Source: Clostridia bacterium
Lineage (GTDB): Bacteria; Bacillota; Clostridia; Christensenellales; CAG-917
Assembly (NCBI GenBank): GCA_900769205.1
Contig: CAAGFS010000151.1
Location: 1-8,172, forward strand
Reading direction: 5' to 3'
Length of the DNA: 8,172 nucleotides
The notes under the pieces were generated by a model. It was not told the DNA's origin, did no database searches, and saw only the letters and a program-made list of their open reading frames with translations. The position numbers and the translations under genes are program-made. Of this stretch, positions 1 through 4,615 are shown piece by piece. Numbering within the stretch: the stretch's first letter is position 1; every line of letters starts with the position of its first letter.

Positions 1-1
1 C

Positions 2-280
2 TTCTACAAGATTGACAAGAAAACCAAAGATCAAATGAGAGCGGAACTTGCCATTCGCAGAGCGGCGGCGGGAAATGATCAAGCCGACCAAGACGAGCAA
101 AACGACGGCAACGACGGCTCGGATTGCACGGACGTCTTTGACAACGAGTTTGACGAGGCAAACGCCTCTGACGCAGCCGACGCGCAAGAGGAAACGCTTG
201 CCAATGAGCAAGACGAAACGCTTGCCGACGAGATAGAAGCGGAAGATACGAACCAAACCGACGAAGAAAAAGAAGAATGA
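2..280 (+). CDS. C-terminal fragment of a probable GPH-family (MelB-like) sugar:cation symporter with acidic tail
   Basis: The reading frame is open from the left edge and ends at a TGA (278-280); 92 residues are visible and the start lies outside the window. The first 20 residues, with FYKID, KKTKDQM and RAELAIRR, resemble the cytoplasmic end of glycoside-pentoside-hexuronide:cation symporters of the major facilitator superfamily, which commonly close with a tyrosine, a short loop and a helix ending in a double arginine. From about residue 25 to the end the chain is Asp/Glu/Asn/Gln/Ala-rich, with no Lys, Arg or His between R20 and K90. That tail contains a near-repeat of eight residues (EETLANEQ, then DETLADEI), so it is probably disordered and cytoplasmic. 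The family call rests on a short stretch; another transporter with a similar end is possible. The gene converges on the dnaD-dnaI operon. Confidence 0.5.
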   Translation, partial: FYKIDKKTKDQMRAELAIRRAAAGNDQADQDEQNDGNDGSDCTDVFDNEFDEANASDAADAQEETLANEQDETLADEIEAEDTNQTDEEKEE

Positions 281-316
281 GATATTCGCAACGGTTTTGC
301 ATTGACCTTATACGAA

Positions 317-342
317 AAAAGGCACTCGCAAGAGTGCCTTTT
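317..342. terminator. Bidirectional intrinsic terminator between convergent genes
   Basis: A perfect stem, AAAAGGCACTC (317-327) with GAGTGCCTTTT (332-342), closes on a GCAA tetraloop. It has a T run on the plus strand and a longer T run on the minus strand, opposite the A tract at 315-320. It sits 36 nt after the transporter stop codon and about 125 nt beyond the dnaI stop, so it can end transcription from both sides. Confidence 0.85.
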
Positions 343-444
343 CAATGCCTTATCGGTGACTTTACTGTTCGATGATTTTTTTGCGACAACAGCGACTTTC
401 AATGCAACTTCGTTGTGTATGCGTTTGCTTTTTTGCAATATCAA

Positions 445-458
445 AACGGTGTGCCGTT
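445..458 (-). terminator. Weak hairpin just after dnaI
   Basis: On the minus strand AACGG and CCGTT pair around a CACA loop, followed by TTTGATATT, about 8 nt after the dnaI stop codon. The stem is only five pairs and the T run is short, so it may be a partial terminator backed up by the stronger hairpin at 317-342. The rest of 343-466 holds no gene or structure I can support. Confidence 0.3.
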
Positions 459-466
459 CAAGAAAG

Positions 467-1381
467 TCAGTTTATGCGCAAATCTTTGCCGTGCATTGCT
501 ATGATTTTTGAGTGTTGCTTGTGGCTCAAACGCGAATATATGCGCTCGCCGTAGCGGTACAAAATGCCGTCCGCGTCGAGATTTGTGGTGATCACGGTTG
601 CGCGTCCTTTTGATTGACGTTCCTCGATGACGAGAAGAAGATATTCAACCGTCACGTTTTTCAGCATAGGCTCGGTGCCGAGATCGTCGATGACGAGAAG
701 GTCGGCGCGCATAACGTCGTGCATCAAAGCGTTGCGATCGGCAACGGGGGACGTGTGTATTTTGAGCATAAGGGAGTTGAACTCGTAGGCGCTCATCACC
801 TTTGCGGCATATCCTTTGCGCACTATTGCGCGTGCGAGCGCGCTTGCCACGCAGGTTTTGCCCGTGCCCACTCCGCCAGAAAATACCATCGTCGAAGTTT
901 CGCTTGCGGGAAACTTGTCGCAGTACTTTTTCATAGACTCGTAAAGAGTGCAAAGGCTTTGTCTTTGATTGCCGTCTTTGACTTTTTCAAGATTGCAATC
1001 TTCAAAAGCGAAAGGCGCTCTTTGGCGGATTTCACACTCTTTTTCAAGGTTTGCGATATACTCGTCCCAAATGCACGCGCACACTTTGCCGCTCACGTTG
1101 CCCGTGTCGTTGCAGACGGGACAGAGCGGTGTATATTGAAAGTCTTTTTCGTCAAAACCGTATTTTTTCAATGCGTTTTGATACTTTGAAAGTGCTTTTG
1201 CGACGACAGCGTCGTTTGTGCCGTCAATGTTTGCAAAAACCGCGTCGGTGTATTCCGCATGCGCTTTTGAGATTTCGTCAATTGAAAGGGCGGCTTTTGC
1301 TCTTTGTGCGCAAGCCGTTTTTTCTTTTTCTATTCTGAGCGCGTGCTCTTGTTGCGTTTGTTTGAAAACTCTGTTTTTCAT
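467..1381 (-). CDS. dnaI: DnaI/DnaC-type replicative helicase loader (AAA+ ATPase)
   Basis: The 304-residue protein matches the length and layout of Bacillus DnaI. Residues 1-80 are helical and charged. A zinc-binding region follows at 87-103 (C87, C90, C101, C103), which in DnaI belongs to the helicase-contacting part. The AAA+ domain fills the rest: Walker A GGVGTGKT at 169-176, Walker B LLVIDD at 228-233, a sensor-1-like ITTN at 264-267, and the arginine-finger region GERIYSRL at 278-285. Known members use ATP to load the hexameric DnaB/DnaC helicase onto melted origin DNA or restarted forks. The start codon lies 1 nt after the stop of the DnaD-like gene, so the two are probably translationally coupled; only a weak GGTGAT-like ribosome site precedes it. 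The family includes phage and IstB-type relatives, but the zinc region and the DnaD neighbour favour the chromosomal loader. Confidence 0.88.
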   Translation of the reverse strand: MKNRVFKQTQQEHALRIEKEKTACAQRAKAALSIDEISKAHAEYTDAVFANIDGTNDAVVAKALSKYQNALKKYGFDEKDFQYTPLCPVCNDTGNVSGKVCACIWDEYIANLEKECEIRQRAPFAFEDCNLEKVKDGNQRQSLCTLYESMKKYCDKFPASETSTMVFSGGVGTGKTCVASALARAIVRKGYAAKVMSAYEFNSLMLKIHTSPVADRNALMHDVMRADLLVIDDLGTEPMLKNVTVEYLLLVIEERQSKGRATVITTNLDADGILYRYGERIYSRLSHKQHSKIIAMHGKDLRIN

Positions 1382-1382
1382 A

Positions 1383-2822
1383 TCACCACTCGATGTCTTT
1401 AAGGCTGTCGATGCTGGTTATCACCGACTGCAATTCTTCGTGAGAATACTCTCTTTCTTCAAAGTTTTTTTCGTGCGTTTTCGTGTTTGAGATTGCGCAC
1501 TTTTTTGCCTGCTCCACGTTCTGCACGCCGTTTGCCTTGTAGGCGGAAAGCAGTTGATTGACGTACGGTGTGGGGTAGGTTTTGCCGACCGCCTGTTCCG
1601 CGGCGTACAAAATCACTTCGTCGTCAAAGCCCCAGGTCACGCTCCAGGTGCGGTAGTACTCTCTGTCCGTGCCCGTCACCGAGCGGGTGCGCCCCGTCTT
1701 TTCGATTATCTTGCGTATCTTGCCGTCAAGCTCGATTTGCGAAGCGATGTATTCGTCGATGCTGTTTGCGCTCAACAGACCTTGTTTGTAGAACTTTTCC
1801 ACGACGGCGTTCATTCCGTCAAGCGTGCGCACGTTGCCCACAAAACAGTTGTGCGCAATCTTTTTGAGAGCATCGTCTTCAAAACCTTTTGCCGTCCATG
1901 GCACGATGTACACTTCGATTTCGTGCTCGAAGGACTCGTAGTACACGCCGAGATTTTTGTTGATTGCAACGGCAAGGTCTTTGAGATGTTCCCTGTGAGC
2001 CTGATAGTCGAGCATCTCCTCCGACGTGAATATGGAAAGACGATAGAAGTCGTCGAGTTTCTGATCGAGTTTTTTGAAGGTCTTTGCGCCTTTGAGCGTT
2101 TTCGTGGCGGTGAGCACGGCGTCAAGCTCGTATCCCCACGAGCGCGTCCATTTGAGAAGCATTTGCTTTTCTTCGAGTTCCGCTCCGCCTTTTCTTCCGA
2201 GCGCGGCAAGCACTTTTTGCATTTGCTCGGACTGTTTGTCGTATTCGCTCAATTTGTCTTCGACGTCGCTTGCGGTGCGCACTCCGTCCGCAACCCAGTT
2301 GCGAGCAACGGTGAGTATATAGGGATATCTCACGCTCATGCCTTTGAGATTTATGCAATATTGCACGATCATAAGCATTGCGTCCTGCTCGATTCTGCTC
2401 TCGTCGATGAAGGAATAGTACTCGTTGTATTCGTTCGGCGTGAGCATACGTTCGGGAAACAACTGTTGAAGGTGCACGTTGAAATCGTTCCACTTTTCGC
2501 TCTTGTATTTTTTCGGCGTTTGCATAGAGCGTTTCAGACTGAGATATTTCACGTCGAGCGGTTGCTTGGACACGATTTGCACAAGCCCCATATCTTCAAA
2601 ATAGGCGTAGGCGGAAAGCACGTCGTTTTCGGTCATATCGAGCCTTGCGCAAAGTTCGGCAACGGTGTTTTGTTTGTCGGGATTTGCGCAAAGATACAGC
2701 CCGTACAGATAGACCTTTATCTGCTTTTCGTCACAATATGGCAGATGCTCGTTGATGAACAGGTTGTCAACGAGAGTGAACGTTTCCATCAAAAAATCGC
2801 TTGAAAATCTTGCAAAACTCAC
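1383..2822 (-). CDS. DnaD/DnaB-like replication initiation protein with several DnaD-type modules
   Basis: The 479-residue protein starts at GTG, chosen because AAAGGAG lies about 10 nt upstream. Residues 20-100 look like the winged-helix N-terminal domain of DnaD (conserved hydrophobic pattern through TVAELCARLDMTENDVLSAY). After a linker come helical modules of the DnaB_2/DnaD C-terminal kind, which bind DNA and remodel it for helicase loading. The best ones are at about 127-187 (YPYILTVARNWVADGVRT) and 375-440 (WGFDDEVILYAAEQA, then PYVNQLLSAYKANGV). Two more divergent copies can be read between them, at about 213-268 (WTRSWGYELDAVL, FKKLDQKLDDFYRL) and 297-355. Bacillus DnaB has two such modules and DnaD one, so this protein is longer and more repetitive. 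It is co-transcribed with the helicase loader downstream, like dnaB-dnaI in Bacillus. The DnaD family call is firm; the count of four modules is inferred by eye. Confidence 0.85.
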   Translation of the reverse strand: MSFARFSSDFLMETFTLVDNLFINEHLPYCDEKQIKVYLYGLYLCANPDKQNTVAELCARLDMTENDVLSAYAYFEDMGLVQIVSKQPLDVKYLSLKRSMQTPKKYKSEKWNDFNVHLQQLFPERMLTPNEYNEYYSFIDESRIEQDAMLMIVQYCINLKGMSVRYPYILTVARNWVADGVRTASDVEDKLSEYDKQSEQMQKVLAALGRKGGAELEEKQMLLKWTRSWGYELDAVLTATKTLKGAKTFKKLDQKLDDFYRLSIFTSEEMLDYQAHREHLKDLAVAINKNLGVYYESFEHEIEVYIVPWTAKGFEDDALKKIAHNCFVGNVRTLDGMNAVVEKFYKQGLLSANSIDEYIASQIELDGKIRKIIEKTGRTRSVTGTDREYYRTWSVTWGFDDEVILYAAEQAVGKTYPTPYVNQLLSAYKANGVQNVEQAKKCAISNTKTHEKNFEEREYSHEELQSVITSIDSLKDIEW

Positions 2823-2832
2823 GATTGCATAT

Positions 2833-2839
2833 CTCCTTT
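2833..2839 (-). promoter_or_regulatory. Ribosome binding site that selects the GTG start of the DnaD-like gene
   Basis: The minus strand reads AAAGGAG, ending 10 nt before GTG (2822-2820). An ATG lies nearer (2830-2828), only 2 nt from the site and out of frame. It gives a three-codon frame whose TGA overlaps the GTG. The spacing therefore supports GTG as the real start. Confidence 0.75.
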
Positions 2840-2853
2840 ATGAACGGAGTTTT

Positions 2854-2862
2854 ATGATAGCA
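2854..2862 (-). promoter_or_regulatory. Candidate extended -10 promoter for the dnaD-dnaI operon
   Basis: The minus strand reads TGCTATCAT, an extended -10 element (TGn plus a hexamer with 5 of 6 matches to TATAAT). No good -35 is present at 17 nt, as expected for extended -10 promoters. Transcription would begin near 2847, leaving a leader of about 25 nt that contains the ribosome site. A-tracts just upstream could act as UP elements. A second -10-like TATATA lies further upstream, at about 2915-2920. Confidence 0.45.
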
Positions 2863-2884
2863 CACATTTTGCAAAAACATAAAC

Positions 2885-2906
2885 GAAAAAATCAAACAAT
2901 TTTTTC
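2885..2906. repeat. Inverted repeat 1, 8-bp arms, 6-nt spacer
   Basis: GAAAAAAT (2885-2892) and ATTTTTTC (2899-2906) are perfect reverse complements around CAAACA. The repeat lies just upstream of the likely dnaD promoter, where a regulator or an A-tract UP element could act. It is made of A and T runs, so chance is a real alternative. Confidence 0.5.
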
Positions 2907-2922
2907 AAAGGCAATATATAGT

Positions 2923-2942
2923 GTTTTTCAAAAACGAAAAAC
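2923..2942. repeat. Inverted repeat 2, 7-bp arms, 6-nt spacer
   Basis: GTTTTTC (2923-2929) and GAAAAAC (2936-2942) pair perfectly around AAAAAC. The half-site core TTTTTC / GAAAAA and the 6-nt spacer match inverted repeat 3. It is upstream of both promoters. Confidence 0.5.
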
Positions 2943-3030
2943 CTATAAACGCGCTCTCGCGCGCATAAACGCGTCCTTGTGCAGTGCGTTTCCGTCGCGC
3001 GAACAAAATAATTTTGGCAGAAATGCCGGC

Positions 3031-3052
3031 GATTTTTCCGATTTGAAAAATC
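3031..3052. repeat. Inverted repeat 3, 8-bp arms, 6-nt spacer
   Basis: GATTTTTC (3031-3038) and GAAAAATC (3045-3052) pair perfectly around CGATTT, 23 nt before the -35 box of the flavin-reductase promoter. That position suits an activator site or an upstream repressor half of a loop. It shares its core and spacer with inverted repeat 2. Confidence 0.5.
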
Positions 3053-3075
3053 ACGATATATTTTCTTTGCGGGCG

Positions 3076-3105
3076 TTGACTTGAAAGCGCGCAAAAGCAT
3101 ATAAT
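3076..3105 (+). promoter_or_regulatory. Sigma-A-type promoter of the flavin-reductase gene
   Basis: TTGACT (3076-3081) is a 5 of 6 match to the -35 box, and TATAAT (3100-3105) is a perfect -10 box, with 18 nt between them. Transcription should start near 3112. A strong ribosome site, AGGAG (3117-3121), follows 5 nt before the ATG, giving a very short leader. Confidence 0.85.
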
Positions 3106-3126
3106 ATACTCAAAAAAGGAGCGATT

Positions 3127-3597
3127 ATGCACGATTTTGAAAATCTTTCCTGTCTGAACACCGCGCTCAACACGGGTGCGTTTCTTTGCTCGGGCGACAA
3201 CGTGATGGTTGCAAGCTGGGGTATGATAGGCGTTATGTGGGGCAAACGCGTGTTTGTCGTGCCGGTGCGCGAGAGCAGATACACAAAAGAGTTTATCGAC
3301 AAGACGGGCACTTTTACGGTGAGCGTGCCTTTTCCGCACGAGATGAAAGACGCAATAAGATTTTGCGGAACCAAGAGCGGACGCGACTTTGACAAGTGGG
3401 AGCAATGCTCGCTTGAAAAAGTCAAGGCAAAAGTTGTGGACGGCTACGTCGTGGGTGGATGCCGGCACTATTTCGAGTGCAAGGTAATAGGCGCGTTGCC
3501 TATGGGAGATATGGATATATCCGAAGTTGACAAATGGTATCCGCAAAAGGATTTGCACACTTTCTATTTCGGAGAAATCGTGGGAGAGTACCAATGA
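3127..3597 (+). CDS. Flavin reductase-like FMN split-barrel protein
   Basis: The 156-residue protein fits the small flavin-reductase-like family (COG1853 type), whose members form dimeric split barrels that bind FMN and often transfer electrons between NAD(P)H, flavin and an acceptor. Matching features in order are MVASWGMIGVMWGKR (27-41), corresponding to the strand and loop that hold the flavin; an FTVSVPF strand (63-69); the family-typical segment FCGTKSGRDFDKW (79-91); GCRHYFECKV (111-120); and a closing HTFYFGEIVGEY (144-155). No membrane segment or signal peptide is seen, so it is cytosolic. The start is fixed by AGGAG 5 nt upstream and a strong promoter. It overlaps the next gene by 4 nt (ATGA). 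The physiological acceptor cannot be told from sequence. Confidence 0.85.
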   Translation: MHDFENLSCLNTALNTGAFLCSGDNVMVASWGMIGVMWGKRVFVVPVRESRYTKEFIDKTGTFTVSVPFPHEMKDAIRFCGTKSGRDFDKWEQCSLEKVKAKVVDGYVVGGCRHYFECKVIGALPMGDMDISEVDKWYPQKDLHTFYFGEIVGEYQ

Positions 3598-3878
3598 AAA
3601 TCTGGGCAAAAGTTATGGTTGGCGACAAGATAAAAAAGGACGTGATTTACGAGAGCGCGCTCTCGCTCACGCCTGCCAATTTTCAGAAGATGTTGCAGGA
3701 GATAGCCTATCTCGTGGACGTGGCGACGCCCGTCACGCTCCCTTCGCATTTCAAACACTTCGAGCGTTTCAACCGCGTCAAATACATACCGCGCGATTTC
3801 ATCGAGGAGTGCGATTTTTCTTCCTTCGTGCTTGAAAGAGTGGTTGAAAACAAAAAGCCGAATCAATACTACGTCTGA
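3594..3878 (+). CDS. Uncharacterised 94-residue protein coupled to the flavin reductase
   Basis: I do not recognise this family. The start at 3594 is chosen because GGGAGAG (3582-3588) sits at ribosome-site distance and the ATG overlaps the previous stop as ATGA, a classic coupling arrangement; the frame is also open further upstream, to 3534. The protein begins with a likely beta hairpin (KIWAKVMVGDKIKKDVIY), continues with a helix (about LTPANFQKMLQEIAYLVD, residues 25-42), and then has an aromatic segment with HFKHFERFNRVKYIPRDFIE (52-71). It has no membrane segment, signal peptide, cysteine metal site or obvious DNA-binding helix; its single Cys is near residue 74. Its tight coupling suggests it works with the flavoprotein, as partner or in the same pathway, but that is inference. 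Confidence 0.75.
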   Translation: MKIWAKVMVGDKIKKDVIYESALSLTPANFQKMLQEIAYLVDVATPVTLPSHFKHFERFNRVKYIPRDFIEECDFSSFVLERVVENKKPNQYYV

Positions 3879-3882
3879 TTTT

Positions 3883-3908
3883 CAACGTAGCGTTCGTTGC
3901 GGTTTTTT
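3883..3908 (+). terminator. Weak first terminator after the flavin-reductase operon
   Basis: CAACG (3883-3887) and CGTTG (3895-3899) pair around a 7-nt loop, and a run of six T follows at 3903-3908. The stem is short, so it probably acts with the stronger hairpin downstream. Confidence 0.45.
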
Positions 3909-3934
3909 GCAAAACAAGCGGTTTATCTGTTGAG

Positions 3935-3967
3935 AAAGTGCGCAAAAAGCGCGCTTTTTGTTTTTTT
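3935..3967 (+). terminator. Intrinsic terminator before spoVT
   Basis: AAAGTGCGC (3935-3943) pairs with GCGCGCTTT (3949-3957), nine pairs including one G-U, around an AAAAA loop. TTGTTTTTTT follows (3958-3967). This isolates the flavin-reductase operon from spoVT. Confidence 0.8.
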
Positions 3968-4055
3968 GACGTTGTTGTCGATGTTTGTGCGCGCGCTCTT
4001 TCAAACGCAAATATCCTAGGTTTTGTAAATATTTTCCGCAAAACTTCAAAGCGGC

Positions 4056-4084
4056 GCATACAACTTATTTTTTGAAAAATACTA
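4056..4084 (+). promoter_or_regulatory. Candidate forespore sigma-G/sigma-F promoter of spoVT
   Basis: GCATA (4056-4060) resembles the -35 element, and AATACTA (4078-4084) matches 6 of 7 bases of the CATACTA -10 element known for Bacillus sigma-G, with 17 nt between. Known biology supports the assignment, since B. subtilis spoVT is transcribed by sigma-G. Transcription would start at about 4090-4092, on or beside the ATG. Confidence 0.5.
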
Positions 4085-4089
4085 TCCCT

Positions 4090-4614
4090 ATGCAAGCAGG
4101 AATCGTAAGAAGAATCGACGAACTCGGTCGGATTGTCATACCCAAAGAATTGCGCAGAACAATGCGCCTTCAAGTCGGCGACGAGATGGAAATATGCTCG
4201 GACGGCGACAACATCACGCTGAAAAGATACAGCGGTTTTCAAAGTGTGATGGGCGAGATAAAGGGGATCGCAAAATCGCTTTGCGAATACACGCAGGCGG
4301 ACGTTTTGTTTGTGGCAAGCGGACGCGTCGTGGTTGCGGAAGGCAAAAACAAAAAACATTATCAAGGTGCGACTATAAGCGAAAAGTTTGCAAAAATCGT
4401 CGGTGACAGACGGGTGGAAATACTCCACGGACAAGATCTCGAATGCCTTTTCGACGACAGGTGCGCGCTTTGCGATTATTGCGTGGTAGAACCCATCGTC
4501 GTGGCGGGCGACGTAGTGGGAGTTGCGACTCTCTTGCTTGACGGTTTGCCTAGCGACGTTGCGAGAGCGTATCTTCATTTTTGCGCGGAACTCGTGACGA
4601 AAATCCTTGAATGA
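4090..4614 (+). CDS. spoVT: Stage V sporulation protein T (AbrB-like transcription regulator)
   Basis: The 174-residue protein is close to the 178 residues of B. subtilis SpoVT. Residues 1-50 are the swapped-hairpin AbrB DNA-binding domain, with GIVRRIDELGRIVIPKELRR (4-23) almost identical to the family pattern. Residues 55-172 are the GAF-like domain, ending with EPIVVAGDVVGVATLLL (134-150). In Bacillus SpoVT is made in the forespore, tunes sigma-G genes and affects spore coat and germination. The frame is open up to 3985, but the family's N-terminus begins at the ATG at 4090 and the extra 35 residues look unrelated. No Shine-Dalgarno sequence precedes this ATG. An odd feature is four cysteines in the GAF domain (C119, C125, C128, C131) where the Bacillus protein, as I recall it, has none. 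The flippase gene follows directly. Confidence 0.93.
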   Translation: MQAGIVRRIDELGRIVIPKELRRTMRLQVGDEMEICSDGDNITLKRYSGFQSVMGEIKGIAKSLCEYTQADVLFVASGRVVVAEGKNKKHYQGATISEKFAKIVGDRRVEILHGQDLECLFDDRCALCDYCVVEPIVVAGDVVGVATLLLDGLPSDVARAYLHFCAELVTKILE

Positions 4615-4615
4615 T

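Larger units (their letters stand above)
2823..3126. other. Divergent intergenic control region
   Basis: This 304-bp gene-free stretch separates the minus-strand dnaD-dnaI operon from the plus-strand flavin-reductase gene. It contains promoters for both directions, three A/T-rich inverted repeats, a 9-nt direct repeat (ATAAACGCG at 2945-2953 and 2965-2973), and a small GGCA-GAAA-TGCC hairpin at 3016-3027. Reading frames crossing it have no recognisable content. I see no tRNA, riboswitch or small-RNA signature that I can defend. Confidence 0.7.

Noticed and set aside
79..444. Minus-strand open frame (121 codons) at the left end
   Set aside because: It crosses the bidirectional terminator hairpin and mirrors the acidic transporter tail as a Ser/Ala-rich string.
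1554..2804. Long plus-strand open frame (416 codons) opposite the DnaD-like gene
   Set aside because: It is the antisense shadow of a gene with firm family motifs. Its translation is rich in Val, Phe, His and Arg without any domain pattern, and no ribosome site precedes it.
3016..3027. GGCA-GAAA-TGCC hairpin in the divergent region considered as a small-RNA or terminator element
   Set aside because: Four base pairs are too few, the T run is displaced, and no gene ends upstream of it in either direction.
2823..3126. Replication origin, considered because it adjoins replication-initiation genes
   Set aside because: I found no cluster of DnaA boxes of the TTATCCACA type and no dnaA/dnaN neighbours; the repeats present have a different sequence.
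3985..4089. N-terminal extension of SpoVT from ATG 3985
   Set aside because: The 35 extra residues are not SpoVT-like, no ribosome site precedes 3985, and the family N-terminus coincides with ATG 4090.
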